Shown piece by piece: positions 1-9,371 of a DNA stretch of 64,000 nt; within the stretch, counting starts at the first letter, position 1, and each line of letters opens with the position of its first letter. Both the position numbers and the translations under genes were made by a program. The notes under the pieces were generated by a model that saw nothing but the letters and a program-made list of their open reading frames with translations, ran no database searches and had not been told where the DNA came from. The stretch is from Flavobacterium sp. YO12 (GTDB taxonomy: Bacteria > Bacteroidota > Bacteroidia > Flavobacteriales > Flavobacteriaceae): contig NZ_NRQU01000002.1 in the NCBI RefSeq assembly GCF_004119495.1, positions 1-64,000 on the forward strand, given 5' to 3'.

Positions 1-73
1 AATTGTAAGAATATAAAAACGAGTCGATTGTAGGAATTTGAAATTTTAAGAATTTTTATTTTTAAGTATGTTT

Positions 74-104
74 TTTCTCTTTTTTGAAAAGTAAAAAAGA
101 GAAA
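74..104 (-). terminator. Probable rho-independent terminator
   Basis: A 12-bp inverted repeat (74-85 with 93-104, loop of 7) rich in A/T lies just downstream of the minus-strand lipoprotein gene ending at 154. It probably ends that transcript. The stem has few G/C pairs, so strength is uncertain. Confidence 0.4.
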
Positions 105-153
105 TATTTAGTGGTTTTAATAAAAATTTATGCCTTATTTTAATAATCTTAAG

Positions 154-564
154 TTATTTGTATTTTGTATAAAGAGTAGCGGAACAAGATTGAACAACGT
201 AATCAGAGACGTATATTTTTTCTTTTTCGATTATTGCAGTATTTGGCGGGATTATAGACCAAATTGTTTTTTCTTTTGCAATTTCTCGCCCGTCTGTCAT
301 TTTGAGAATAAAAAACAATTTATAAGTTTTTAATTTATGATCAAAAACCGTCGATTTAGAGTTGTTTTTTAGTTCATATTCAATTTCAATTTCTTTGTTT
401 GTGTTTTTCTCAGAAAAGCAAATAGTTTTAACCTGTAAATTAAAATCTTTTTCCTGATCGTCAGCTTGTTGTTTTTCAAAAGCAATGTTTTTTGCTGGCT
501 GATTTGGTACTGATATGCAATTGCAAAAAGCAAGGCAGGTTAAAAAGGGTATTATTTTTTTCAT
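154..564 (-). CDS. Small putative lipoprotein, unknown function
   Basis: A 136-residue protein with a short basic start (MKKIIPF), a hydrophobic stretch and a Cys-rich end of signal (LAFCNC), as expected for a lipoprotein processed by signal peptidase II and held in the envelope. The rest is charged and has no motif I recognise; a middle segment reads as beta strands. Its ATG overlaps the stop codon of the upstream gene by one base (TAATG arrangement), so the two are likely co-transcribed and translationally coupled. I do not recognise the family; localisation is inferred from the N-terminus only. Confidence 0.7.
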   Translation of the reverse strand: MKKIIPFLTCLAFCNCISVPNQPAKNIAFEKQQADDQEKDFNLQVKTICFSEKNTNKEIEIEYELKNNSKSTVFDHKLKTYKLFFILKMTDGREIAKEKTIWSIIPPNTAIIEKEKIYVSDYVVQSCSATLYTKYK

Positions 565-2426
565 TACTTAGAGAATAACATTAATATTCTCAATATAGAT
601 TGATTGTTATATTGATTTTTAAATTTCACATCGATATTCTCTATTTTTTCTCTGGAAAGCGGCATGTAAAATGAATTTATAATTTCATCAAATTTAATGG
701 TCTCTTTCTCATGAAGATTTTTTAGAATAGTACTTCCCATCAAATTGTTGAAGGTTTTTTTATACTGCTTAAAAAGAGATTGATAAATTTTTGGATGTTC
801 CTTGTATTGGCTGTGTCCTTCAGTGGTAAGTTCGTCTGCCAGAAAACCTAAATAAGGAAGGTCTAAAAGTACTCTATTTTGGCTAATTAAGACCATATTA
901 GTCAAGTCTTGAAGATCTTGCTTTTTACTGCTTCTCCCGTAATCAGTAAGAATTCCTGCTTGTTGTATAAAAAGCTTATTTAATTCACGTACAAGTTGTG
1001 CTAACTCAGATTCTTTGTTATCAATAGTAGATACTTTTAATCTGTTATATAATACATCTGTTAAATCGTGGATACTATTAGATATTTTCAGGATAGTTTT
1101 TTTTTCATCTATATTAAAATTTTTCAAATCGGCAACAAGTAATTCTTTGCTTAAGTCATCGTAGCGTTTTGTTAATTTGAAAAAATAAGCGTCTGTGTTT
1201 TTAAAAAACAGACTTTTATCTTGTTCTTTTTCGTTAAAATCGTTAGTTACACTTACTAAAAAGTCATAGAATTTGGAACACGCCAAAACGTTATAAATAA
1301 CTTCAATACGATTTTTTTTGATAGCCAATTCTTGTTCTGAAACGTTGCTGTTAATGAGAAGGTTGCCTTTTTTATTGGTGAAGTAAACAGCATCAAAATT
1401 TTGTTTTTTCGAAAAATCATTTTTTTCAAAATCAATAAAAGCTTTGCCTTCAGCATTCAATAAGAAAGCCATATTTTTGATTTTTTTCTCAGGCATTTCG
1501 GCTAAATAGCGATAGTTTTTGTTGTAATCAACAAGTAGTGCTTTGTCTTTAAATTCTATAGCTTTTGCATTATCTCCCAAAGCATAGTAACTGGTTGAGA
1601 TATTTGCCATTAAAGCCCAATAAATTTTTTTGGTTTTTTTATCGTTTACATCATATTTAGAAACTTCACTTTCCCAAAATTTTATTTTTTCCTCAAGGAG
1701 ATTTTTTATTTTAAGATAGTTCTCATCTGTGTCTTCTAAATTTCTGGTAAATTCAAAAGCATCCACAGATTGGTTTATTTGGTCAAGATTATCGTCTTTG
1801 AATTTGTATAGAGGAAGGGTTTCTTCAATTCTGGTAAAATCAATAGTTTCTTTAATTTCTTTGAAAAAATTGTACAAAACATCTTTGTTATAAAGGTCGT
1901 AACAATTTTGGTTAATTGTTCCGCTCGAATTTTTAAGAAGTAATTGTATCTGATTGTTTGCAATTTCTTCTGTTTTAATACTGAAGTTGTTGTAAGCACT
2001 TACCTCTGAGATAACTTGAGAGGAGTTAAAATCTTTAGTGTAAACAACTTCGTTTTTTCGTTTTATTGTAAAATTTAGCTTTGAAGTAAAGACGATTTGA
2101 CCAATATAACTAATGTCATTGCCATTGGTTATTTTTTCTACTTTAGTATCAAGATACGTGCTGATGGGTTGTATAAATAACAAATAGTCGCTCTGTGTTG
2201 GAGCGACTATTTCTAAATTTCTTAAACTAAGATTGCGAATCGCATAGGCAGAGACTTGATTGTCTATTACGCCGCGTTCTGTGGGATCTTCTATGATAAC
2301 ACCTATTTTATTGCTTTCTATTTTTACTTTAGGATATTTCCAATCATAAAATGAATATAAGACTTGTTTTGGGCCTTGTGCAAAACAGTTTACAACAAAA
2401 AGCAATAAAAAGATTTTTTTTATCAT
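564..2426 (-). CDS. Exported protein of unknown function with a TPR-like segment
   Basis: A 620-residue protein with a clear Sec signal (hydrophobic residues 4-14, then CFAQG). The first ~150 mature residues look like a beta-rich domain. Around residues 270-295 there is a TPR-like helix pair (NISTSYYALGDNAKAIEF). The C-terminal half is helical and Lys-rich. No catalytic motif is visible and I do not recognise the family. It lies 7 bp downstream of aspS and directly upstream of a lipoprotein gene whose start overlaps its stop, so the pair probably forms an envelope unit. The function is unknown. Confidence 0.75.
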   Translation of the reverse strand: MIKKIFLLLFVVNCFAQGPKQVLYSFYDWKYPKVKIESNKIGVIIEDPTERGVIDNQVSAYAIRNLSLRNLEIVAPTQSDYLLFIQPISTYLDTKVEKITNGNDISYIGQIVFTSKLNFTIKRKNEVVYTKDFNSSQVISEVSAYNNFSIKTEEIANNQIQLLLKNSSGTINQNCYDLYNKDVLYNFFKEIKETIDFTRIEETLPLYKFKDDNLDQINQSVDAFEFTRNLEDTDENYLKIKNLLEEKIKFWESEVSKYDVNDKKTKKIYWALMANISTSYYALGDNAKAIEFKDKALLVDYNKNYRYLAEMPEKKIKNMAFLLNAEGKAFIDFEKNDFSKKQNFDAVYFTNKKGNLLINSNVSEQELAIKKNRIEVIYNVLACSKFYDFLVSVTNDFNEKEQDKSLFFKNTDAYFFKLTKRYDDLSKELLVADLKNFNIDEKKTILKISNSIHDLTDVLYNRLKVSTIDNKESELAQLVRELNKLFIQQAGILTDYGRSSKKQDLQDLTNMVLISQNRVLLDLPYLGFLADELTTEGHSQYKEHPKIYQSLFKQYKKTFNNLMGSTILKNLHEKETIKFDEIINSFYMPLSREKIENIDVKFKNQYNNQSILRILMLFSK

Positions 2427-2433
2427 TATTTTT

Positions 2434-4182
2434 TTAGAGGTCTAATTTAATTGAAAGCTCTTTTAATTGTGCGTCGTCAATTGCTGCAGGAGCATCGATC
2501 ATAACATCTCGTCCTGAATTATTTTTAGGGAAGGCGATAAAATCTCTAATCGTTTCCTGACCACCTAAAATAGCAACCAATCTATCCAATCCAAAAGCTA
2601 AACCTCCATGAGGCGGCGCACCAAATTGGAAAGCGTCCATTAAGAAACCAAATTGAGCTTTTGCTTCTTCTTCAGTAAATCCTAAATATTTAAACATTAA
2701 CTGTTGTGTCGCTTTATCGTGAATACGAATAGAACCTCCTCCAATTTCATTTCCGTTCAAAACCATATCGTAAGCATTTGCACGCACTTTTCCTGGTTCT
2801 GTTTCCAATAAAGCCATATCTTCTGGTTTTGGAGATGTAAATGGGTGGTGCATGGCGTGGTAACGACCGCTTTCTTCGTCAAGTTCTAATAATGGGAAAT
2901 CTACAACCCATAATGGAGCAAATTCTTCAGGTTTACGTAAACCTAAACGAGTTGCTAATTCCATACGAAGTGCAGAAAGCTGAGCACGGGTTTTGTTTGC
3001 TGGACCAGAAAGTACAAAAATCATATCTCCAGGATTTGCTTCTGTTGCTTTTGCCCAGTTTGTTAAATCATCTTGATCGTAGAATTTATCTACAGATGAT
3101 TTATATGTTCCGTCTTCGTTGCATTTTACATATACCATTCCTGACGCTCCAACTTGCGGACGTTTTACCCAGTCAATTAATCCGTCGATTTCTTTACGAG
3201 TATAATTTCCTGCTCCTGGAACAGCAATTCCCACCACTAATTCAGCTGCATTAAATACAGGGAATTCTTTGTGTTGTGCAAATTCATTTAACTCACCAAA
3301 CTTCATCCCAAAACGAATGTCTGGTTTGTCATTTCCATATGTTTTCATAGCATAGTCGTAGGTAATTCTTGGGAATTTTTCTACTTCAATGCCTTTAATT
3401 TCTTTTAATAAATGTCTTGTCAAACCTTCAAAAACATTCAAAATGTCTTCTTGCTCAACAAATGCCATTTCGCAGTCAATTTGAGTAAACTCCGGCTGAC
3501 GGTCTGCACGTAAATCTTCGTCACGGAAACATTTCACAATTTGGAAATATTTATCCATTCCACCCACCATCAATAATTGTTTGAAAGTCTGCGGAGATTG
3601 CGGTAATGCATAAAACTGTCCTTCGTTCATTCGGCTTGGTACAACGAAATCTCTCGCTCCTTCTGGAGTCGATTTGATTAAGTAAGGAGTTTCAACTTCG
3701 CAGAAATCTAAATCAGATAGATATTTACGAACTTCCATCGCTACTTTATGACGAAATAATAAGCTGTTTTTTACAGGATTTCTTCTGATATCTAAATAAC
3801 GGTATTTCATTCTGATATCTTCACCACCGTCAGTTTCATCTTCGATAGTAAATGGAGGCGTTAAAGCAGAGTTTAGAATCGTTAATTCAGAAACTAAAAT
3901 TTCGATTTCACCAGTTGGAATATTTTTGTTTTTAGCTTCACGTTCAATTACAGTTCCTTTTACCTGAATTACAAATTCACGGCCAAGAGTTTTAGCTAAT
4001 TCAAAAACGGTTTTATCGGTACGACTTTCGTCGAAAATAAGTTGTGTGATTCCATAACGGTCGCGTAGATCGACCCAATTCATAAATCCTTTATCGCGTG
4101 ATTTTTGAACCCAGCCCGCAAGTGTAACTTCGGTATTAATATTTGAAGCGTTTAATTCGCCGCAATTATGACTTCTATACAT
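2434..4182 (-). CDS. aspS: Aspartate-tRNA ligase
   Basis: Class II aminoacyl-tRNA synthetase that charges tRNA-Asp with aspartate in the cytoplasm. The N-terminal anticodon-binding OB fold ([19 protein letters not shown]) is followed by the class II core: motif 2 with [18 protein letters not shown], the bacterial GAD insertion, and motif 3 ([16 protein letters not shown]) near the C-terminus. The length of 582 residues is normal for bacterial AspRS. An in-frame start 33 bp further upstream is possible, but the family begins [10 protein letters not shown], so I place the start at 4182. A promoter-like TACTTTTG lies at 4208-4201. Confidence 0.97.
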   Translation of the reverse strand: MYRSHNCGELNASNINTEVTLAGWVQKSRDKGFMNWVDLRDRYGITQLIFDESRTDKTVFELAKTLGREFVIQVKGTVIEREAKNKNIPTGEIEILVSELTILNSALTPPFTIEDETDGGEDIRMKYRYLDIRRNPVKNSLLFRHKVAMEVRKYLSDLDFCEVETPYLIKSTPEGARDFVVPSRMNEGQFYALPQSPQTFKQLLMVGGMDKYFQIVKCFRDEDLRADRQPEFTQIDCEMAFVEQEDILNVFEGLTRHLLKEIKGIEVEKFPRITYDYAMKTYGNDKPDIRFGMKFGELNEFAQHKEFPVFNAAELVVGIAVPGAGNYTRKEIDGLIDWVKRPQVGASGMVYVKCNEDGTYKSSVDKFYDQDDLTNWAKATEANPGDMIFVLSGPANKTRAQLSALRMELATRLGLRKPEEFAPLWVVDFPLLELDEESGRYHAMHHPFTSPKPEDMALLETEPGKVRANAYDMVLNGNEIGGGSIRIHDKATQQLMFKYLGFTEEEAKAQFGFLMDAFQFGAPPHGGLAFGLDRLVAILGGQETIRDFIAFPKNNSGRDVMIDAPAAIDDAQLKELSIKLDL

Positions 4183-4200
4183 GATCTCAATTTTAGATTG

Positions 4201-4208
4201 CAAAAGTA
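4201..4208 (-). promoter_or_regulatory. Candidate -7 element for aspS
   Basis: On the minus strand this reads TACTTTTG, matching the Bacteroidota -7 consensus TAnnTTTG, 18 bp before the aspS start codon. No clean -33 TTTG is seen at the usual spacing, so the call is tentative. Confidence 0.35.
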
Positions 4209-4338
4209 AACACAAAAAACAAAATAATATAGTAAAGTGATAACTTGATGCTTATAAATTTTAAAAATTTTGTTAATTCTAAAATTTTGATGTGTAATTT
4301 CTTTAGATTTGAATCAGTAAAAACAAATATAAATATCT

Positions 4339-5331
4339 ATGAAAAAACTTTTTGTTACTGGTCTGTTGATATTTGGCACTTTAAGTGTTGTTGGACAATC
4401 CAAAAATCAAATAAAATTTACAGCCAAAATTGCGAATAGAAATAGTGACACTCTTGTTATTAGAGGAAAAGATAATTTTAAACAAGTTATTCCGATTAAC
4501 AAAAAGGAAACTTTTGCGGCTTCTTTTGATGCGCCAAAAGGATTTTATGTGTTTTCAGACGGAACTGAATCGTCTAGGTTATATTTGAAACCAAATTCTG
4601 AGGTAAACTTAACCATGAATGCCAAAGAATTTGATGAAACTATTGTTTTCAGCGGTAAAGGTGTTGAGGAGAGTAATTTTTTAGCGCAGCAAGCTTTAAG
4701 AAATGAAAAACTAGAGGAAGCGTTCTCTAAAGAACCTGCTGAATTTGCAGCAATATTAGAAGCTAAGAAAAAGACTGATGTTGAAAGTTTAGAGAAAGGA
4801 AATTTTGATCCCGAATTTGTTACTGCAATGAAAAGTAATTTTGAACGTTTTAATCAATTCGCAGTTGAGAATTATGAAAGAACGGCAAAAGCAAATAAAC
4901 TTATCGGTAAGCCTTCTCCAGAGTTTGATTATGAAAATTATAAGGGAGGAAAAACAAAACTATCTGATTTAAAAGGGAAGTATGTTTATATTGATCTTTG
5001 GGCTACATGGTGTGCGCCATGCAGAGCCGAAATTCCTTACCTGCAAAAAATTGAAGAGAAATATCATGGAAAAAATATTGAGTTTGTGAGTATTTCTATC
5101 GATAAAGCAAAAGACAATGAAAAATGGAAAAAGTTTGTAGCAGATAAAAATCTTGGTGGTGTACAATTGTTTGCTGATAAAGATTGGGAATCTGAATTTG
5201 TTGTTAATTATGGTGTAATGGGAATTCCGAGATTTATCTTGATTGATCCAAAAGGAAACATTGTGAGTTCTGATGCTGAAAGACCTTCGTCTCCAGACCT
5301 TCAAAAGCAATTAGATTCGTTATTAAATTAA
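4339..5331 (+). CDS. Thioredoxin-family thiol-disulfide protein (DUF4369/TlpA type)
   Basis: A 330-residue exported protein with a signal peptide (MKKLFVTGLLIFGTLSVVGQ). Residues ~20-120 resemble the DUF4369 beta domain common in Bacteroidota. Residues ~190-328 are a TlpA/ResA-like thioredoxin fold with the active-site motif WCAPC, cysteines 225 and 228. The cis-Pro segment MGIPRFILID follows. Such proteins reduce or exchange disulfides in the periplasm, for example during cytochrome maturation; the partner here is unknown. It is a single-gene unit ending at a strong hairpin terminator. The start at 4339 gives a perfect signal peptide. Confidence 0.92.
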   Translation: MKKLFVTGLLIFGTLSVVGQSKNQIKFTAKIANRNSDTLVIRGKDNFKQVIPINKKETFAASFDAPKGFYVFSDGTESSRLYLKPNSEVNLTMNAKEFDETIVFSGKGVEESNFLAQQALRNEKLEEAFSKEPAEFAAILEAKKKTDVESLEKGNFDPEFVTAMKSNFERFNQFAVENYERTAKANKLIGKPSPEFDYENYKGGKTKLSDLKGKYVYIDLWATWCAPCRAEIPYLQKIEEKYHGKNIEFVSISIDKAKDNEKWKKFVADKNLGGVQLFADKDWESEFVVNYGVMGIPRFILIDPKGNIVSSDAERPSSPDLQKQLDSLLN

Positions 5332-5388
5332 TTTAAGGATTAAATTTACATCGTTATCGTAATTTTAGTTTTTGATCAAAATACCAGT

Positions 5389-5417
5389 AAAACCAGTGCT
5401 TGAGCGCTGGTTTTTTT
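5389..5417 (+). terminator. Rho-independent terminator of the thioredoxin-like gene
   Basis: An 11-bp stem (5389-5399 with 5404-5414, one G-T pair), a TTGA loop and a run of T, 58 bp after the stop codon at 5331. Confidence 0.8.
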
Positions 5418-5542
5418 GTTTTAGGTAAAATTCCAATGTTAAGTTTTCACTCAATGTTACCAAATTGTTAAGTAAAAGTTTTTTTAATGTAAACAAATAA
5501 GTATATTTGATAAAGATTTCGAAAACATTAATACCTAAAGAT

Positions 5543-5890
5543 ATGAAAAAGAGTATAATTTTAGCGGCGCTATTGTTCACTGGAATAGTAGTGGCACAAG
5601 AAGCAAAACCAGAATTAGAAGCTGTTGGGAACAAGGTAAAAGCTATTTATTATTATGATAATGGCAATGTTCAACAAGAAGGCTTCTTTAAGGATGGTAA
5701 ATTAGACGGTGTCTGGGTATCTTATGACGAAAAAGGACATAAAAAAGCCGTTGGAGAATACACAGACGGAGTGAAAACTGGAAAATGGATTTTCTTTAAT
5801 GAAAACAATTTAAGCGAAGTTGCTTATGTTGACAATAAAGTTAGCTCAGTTAAAAACTTACAGAAAAATGCTTTAGCAAATAGAAACTAA
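5543..5890 (+). CDS. Exported MORN-repeat (YwqK-like) protein
   Basis: A 115-residue protein with signal peptide MKKSIILAALLFTGIVVAQ. It then has about three MORN-type repeats of the form YYDNGNVQQEGFFKDGKLDG, GKYTDGVKTGKW and similar, which make short beta hairpins. Databases often call this family YwqK antitoxin, but no toxin gene is adjacent and a structural envelope role is as likely. An upstream in-frame start would add 12 residues and spoil the signal peptide, so the start at 5543 is preferred. Confidence 0.85.
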   Translation: MKKSIILAALLFTGIVVAQEAKPELEAVGNKVKAIYYYDNGNVQQEGFFKDGKLDGVWVSYDEKGHKKAVGEYTDGVKTGKWIFFNENNLSEVAYVDNKVSSVKNLQKNALANRN

Positions 5891-5913
5891 TTTTGTTTCT
5901 AGCAATTTATAAG

Positions 5914-5940
5914 AAACCGCTTCTAATGAGCGGTTTTTTT
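5914..5940. terminator. Convergent (bidirectional) terminator
   Basis: An 8-bp stem (AAACCGCT 5914-5921 with 5929-5936) is followed by T on the plus strand. It lies between the MORN gene and the convergent PepSY gene. The stop codon of the minus-strand PepSY gene (5923-5925) is inside the hairpin loop. Confidence 0.7.
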
Positions 5941-7041
5941 ATTTTTAGATTTTTTTCTTCTTCCAAACCAAATCACAAAGCCTGTTACGGGGAGCGCGGA
6001 AGCAATTAGACTGACGGTAAAAGCAATAATTTTTCCAGGTAAATCTAAGACTTGTCCTGTATGAATGCCATAATTCATTTCGACAACTTTCAGACCTAAG
6101 CTTTTGGTATGATATGGATCGCTTTGAATTAATTTTCCATCATAAGGATGAAAGTAGTAATTGCTTTGATGATCGTATCTTAATGTATGCGGATATGCTC
6201 CTGTGTTAATGAGGTCTCCTTTTTGCTGCGGAAGCGTTACAAAGAGCATTTCGGCTTTTGGCTGCATTTTTAGGGTTTGAATAAAAGCACGATCTACCGC
6301 TGTGATTGAATTAGAGTTAAATTTTGTTGTATCGATTATGGGCGCTTTTGTTTCAACTGCTTTGTCGCCTCCAAAATTAAAGGTTTTGTATATTCCGTCG
6401 CCAACCCATTCGTATGTAAATGTTAAACCAGTTATGGCAAGAATAAAAGCGATCAATGCAATGTAAAAACCAGATGTATTGTGCCAGTCATAATTAACAC
6501 GACGCCATTTTGCAGACCATTTTATGGTAAAACTTCTTTTAATATCGCTTCTTCTTTTAGGCCACCACTGAATTATTCCAGAAATTAATAACAGAATAAA
6601 AATAATTGTCGAAACGCCAATAATATGTTTTCCAATATAATCAGGCAGTAATAAATACAAGTGAATATATTCGACAATAATAAAAAAGTCAGTTTTTGGG
6701 TTCTCGGTTTTTAGATATTTACCAGTGTATGGATTAAAATAGAGATATAAATTTTCAGTATCAGAATACGTATAAACAATAGCCGAGCGATTTTGTCCGT
6801 AGTAAGAAACCATGCTCGATTTGTTTTTCGGGACAATTTCTTTTGCTTTTTGCTGCAAAACCGATGGCATCAAAAAAGGTTTATTCTGCGGCTCAACAAA
6901 ACGCCATTCTTTTCGAGTAATGTCTTTTATTTCGTCATGGAAACAAAAAATGCAACCCGTAATACAAACAATAAAAACAATAAGCCCGGAAATTAATCCG
7001 AGCCATTTATGTAAAAAACGTATTTGTTTTGTAAATCCCAT
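5923..7041 (-). CDS. PepSY-associated transmembrane protein, iron-uptake cluster
   Basis: A 372-residue inner-membrane protein of the PepSY_TM family. It has an N-terminal helix with the family signature HKWLGLISGLIVFIVCITG, two central helices around residues 140-160 and 190-215, and a C-terminal helix before a Lys-rich tail. His residues next to the helices (HKW, H in FCFHDE, HNTSGFY) fit heme or metal ligation. Related FoxB-type proteins are linked to reduction of ferric siderophores at the inner membrane. It is in the same orientation as the TonB receptor operon, 64 bp after the other PepSY gene, so it is probably the last gene of that operon. Confidence 0.88.
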   Translation of the reverse strand: MGFTKQIRFLHKWLGLISGLIVFIVCITGCIFCFHDEIKDITRKEWRFVEPQNKPFLMPSVLQQKAKEIVPKNKSSMVSYYGQNRSAIVYTYSDTENLYLYFNPYTGKYLKTENPKTDFFIIVEYIHLYLLLPDYIGKHIIGVSTIIFILLLISGIIQWWPKRRSDIKRSFTIKWSAKWRRVNYDWHNTSGFYIALIAFILAITGLTFTYEWVGDGIYKTFNFGGDKAVETKAPIIDTTKFNSNSITAVDRAFIQTLKMQPKAEMLFVTLPQQKGDLINTGAYPHTLRYDHQSNYYFHPYDGKLIQSDPYHTKSLGLKVVEMNYGIHTGQVLDLPGKIIAFTVSLIASALPVTGFVIWFGRRKKSKNKKTAH

Positions 7042-7105
7042 TTTTTGATTAAAAACGTAAAAGTATACGCAAAATCTATAGGTGACAAATTATTTAAGCT
7101 AATTT

Positions 7106-8656
7106 TTAAACTGTCGCTTTTTTAGGTTTTAAATGATAAGCCGTATAAAGAGTTATGGAAGCTAGAACAATCCAGAAAACATCAATGAAAAAGATTTGAA
7201 TTTTATTTTCCATAAACGAATTCCAAAACCAATTTCCAGAAACAATTCCGTTTGTAATTGGAATTAAAAAACCTAAAATACTTCCTGAAATAAGACATGA
7301 TTTATTGGTAAAGGCATCATTCTTTTTAATGATAAAGAATATGGTAAGCAATAACCATCCCCCAAAATAAACAAGAAAAAGATTGTCCTTAGTTAATGGG
7401 TAAAAAACTTTTGCCACGATAAAAGCAAGTGCCGTGATTGGGTACATGCTTAAGCAAATGGCCAGATAAATGCGAACAACAGCTGCGTTAAAACGTCTTT
7501 TCTTTTCGGGCAGATTATTTTTTTGTCTGGCAACTAGCCAAATCATAACTCCTGAAATAATTACAAAACAAGTTATTATACCTAGAACAAAGCTTACTAT
7601 TTTTAAGGCATAACCTCCGTAGTCGCCATAATGAACTCGATATAAAACATTTTTTACAACATCAATGTAAGTGGTTTGTGTAACTGGATTTTTTCTGGCA
7701 ATTTCCTTTCCGTCAGAAATACGGTAAACCACTTTTCCAATTCCAGTAAATTTTTTATGATTTGGTAATTCGCCTTCTACTAAAACGTGCATGTTTGCAT
7801 CGCCGTAATTTTGAATAAATACTCGTGTAATCTCAAAATCAGACCAGTTGTTTTTTGCTTTAACAACTAATTTATTGATGTCAAAAGGTGAGGCTAATTT
7901 ATTGTTATCGAATTTATAATCAGGATCGTTATATTCTAATTCTTTGTATAATTTATCCTGATCGCCTTTGTATAATGCCATTACAGCGGGCGCGACAATT
8001 AGAAGTTTAATCATAAAAAATGCACCTGTTACAGCATAAACAAATTGAAAGGGAAGTCCGATCATTCCTAATGCTGTATGAGCATCTGTCCATAACGTTT
8101 TTAATTTTTCTTTTGGACGGAAAATATAGAAGTTAGAGACAATTTTGTTCCAATGCAGTAAAAGTCCTGTTATGATTGCAAATAAGAAAAACAAAGCTGT
8201 AAATCCTGAAAGATAGTATCCAACTGGATAAGGAATCTGTGCCAAGAAATGCAAACGATACAAAAATTCTCCTAAAGAATATGATTCGTCGTAAGTGAAT
8301 GATTTAAAGTTTTTAGTATCTAGATAAAAGAATGATCCTTCTTTTTGTTTGGCTGGAGCCAAAGTATCTTTGGTACCTTCCATATAAACCGCGACTCTAT
8401 TTTGAACAGATGGTTTAGATATGGTAATATTTCTTCCGTGTAAAACGTGTTTTTTGTCAAGATTTTCTAATGCGCTATTGTAGTCTAATTTGATTTCGCT
8501 TGTAACAGCGGTAGATTCACTTCTTTCCCAATTGATGATTTCATCTCTAAAAAAAGAAAAGGACCCCGCAAAAAAGATCACAAAAAGTACAACGCTGATG
8601 ACAATACCGCTGACAGTATGTGTATGAAAATAGATATTATAGTGACGATTGTTCAT
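7106..8656 (-). CDS. PepSY-domain membrane protein, iron-uptake cluster
   Basis: A 516-residue PepSY_TM protein with six to eight predicted helices: residues ~12-33, ~150-172, ~195-220, ~350-375, then three or more in the last 130 residues. It begins with HTHTVSGIVISVVLF, which carries the His typical of the family. The C-terminal four-helix extension is longer than in the neighbour ending at 5923. It lies 3 bp downstream of the DUF3649-like gene. The predicted role is transfer of electrons to, or handling of, imported ferric siderophore, by analogy with FoxB. The exact substrate is not visible. Confidence 0.88.
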   Translation of the reverse strand: MNNRHYNIYFHTHTVSGIVISVVLFVIFFAGSFSFFRDEIINWERSESTAVTSEIKLDYNSALENLDKKHVLHGRNITISKPSVQNRVAVYMEGTKDTLAPAKQKEGSFFYLDTKNFKSFTYDESYSLGEFLYRLHFLAQIPYPVGYYLSGFTALFFLFAIITGLLLHWNKIVSNFYIFRPKEKLKTLWTDAHTALGMIGLPFQFVYAVTGAFFMIKLLIVAPAVMALYKGDQDKLYKELEYNDPDYKFDNNKLASPFDINKLVVKAKNNWSDFEITRVFIQNYGDANMHVLVEGELPNHKKFTGIGKVVYRISDGKEIARKNPVTQTTYIDVVKNVLYRVHYGDYGGYALKIVSFVLGIITCFVIISGVMIWLVARQKNNLPEKKRRFNAAVVRIYLAICLSMYPITALAFIVAKVFYPLTKDNLFLVYFGGWLLLTIFFIIKKNDAFTNKSCLISGSILGFLIPITNGIVSGNWFWNSFMENKIQIFFIDVFWIVLASITLYTAYHLKPKKATV

Positions 8657-8659
8657 GGG

Positions 8660-8962
8660 TTATTGCACTGCTGGGTTATAGGTTTGACCAAGATAAATAA
8701 GTAGAGAAAAAACTAAGGAAAGTAAAATGTAAATGCCCCAGATTTTCCATCCGCTTTTTGCTAAAAATGCAATAACCATTAAAACAACCCAAAGTATGAA
8801 TCCGCTAAAAGCCATTGTCATTAATACTTCAGGGCGACTAAACCATGATGCTAATGCTAAATGAAATGTTGTAGAAACAAGATAACCGCCAAGTATTGCG
8901 GCAGTTATTTTGGCAAAACGCGGCCAAAATGCAGGGGTTAAATATTTTGAGTTTGCTGGCAT
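8660..8962 (-). CDS. Small membrane protein, DUF3649-like, iron-uptake cluster
   Basis: A 100-residue protein with three hydrophobic helices (AKITAAILGGYLVSTTFHLA, MAFSGFILWVVLMVIAF and IWGIYILLSLVFSLLIYL). The size, the FWPRFAKITAAILGGY start and the position between a DUF3325-like gene and PepSY genes fit DUF3649, which travels with siderophore receptors in Gram-negative bacteria. It is tightly packed with its neighbours (3 bp and 14 bp gaps). Its biochemical role is not known. Confidence 0.75.
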   Translation of the reverse strand: MPANSKYLTPAFWPRFAKITAAILGGYLVSTTFHLALASWFSRPEVLMTMAFSGFILWVVLMVIAFLAKSGWKIWGIYILLSLVFSLLIYLGQTYNPAVQ

Positions 8963-8976
8963 TGGTTAGTTATGGT

Positions 8977-9309
8977 TTAATAATAATAAAATTCTAATAG
9001 AGCAATAATAATTAGTACAGCTATTAGTGCTTTGCTGTTTACTTTTTTTAATGGTGCAAGAATGATAATCAGACTTCCAATTGTCATTAATTGAATAAAA
9101 AACATTAAGGTGCCACAGCCAAAAGATTGAGTAATAAGCCAAATGGCATAAGCAGTAACTAAAAGAACTAATCCGGTAATTTTGGTTTGCTTTGGATTTT
9201 TTTTCATCCATTTTTCAAAACCTAAATCATAAGATAAAACGGCTCTTTTTGAGGTGTAATAAAGTGTATAAAAAGCTAAAAAAACGATAAGACTGGCTAT
9301 TGTTATCAT
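8977..9309 (-). CDS. Small membrane protein, DUF3325-like, iron-uptake cluster
   Basis: A 110-residue protein with about four hydrophobic helices (ITIASLIVFLAFYTLYY, ITGLVLLVTAYAIWLI, LMFFIQLMTIGSLIIILAPL and ALIAVLIIIALLEFYYY). The conserved central pattern of a Lys-rich loop before an SFGCG turn fits the DUF3325 family found next to ferric siderophore receptors. The ATG at 9309 is preferred over a GTG at 9333, which would sit inside the terminator hairpin. It is the second gene of the receptor operon. Confidence 0.72.
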   Translation of the reverse strand: MITIASLIVFLAFYTLYYTSKRAVLSYDLGFEKWMKKNPKQTKITGLVLLVTAYAIWLITQSFGCGTLMFFIQLMTIGSLIIILAPLKKVNSKALIAVLIIIALLEFYYY

Positions 9310-9327
9310 AATTTCATAGAATTTAAA

Positions 9328-9358
9328 AAACACCTTTCTCTTTAACCGAAAGGTGTTT
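9328..9358 (-). terminator. Intergenic hairpin after the TonB receptor gene
   Basis: A perfect 11-bp stem (9328-9338 with 9348-9358) followed by U residues on the minus strand, 14 bp after the receptor stop. It probably attenuates read-through from the abundant receptor mRNA into the smaller downstream genes. Confidence 0.75.
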
Positions 9359-9371
9359 TGTTATTTGTTTA

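Noticed and set aside
130..333. Open frame opposite the first lipoprotein gene
   Set aside because: Phe-rich reading of AT-rich DNA overlapping a convincing signal-peptide gene on the other strand.
8966..9211. Alternative frame within the DUF3325-like gene
   Set aside because: Overlaps a hydrophobic gene on the same strand that fits the operon; the alternative has an unlikely composition.
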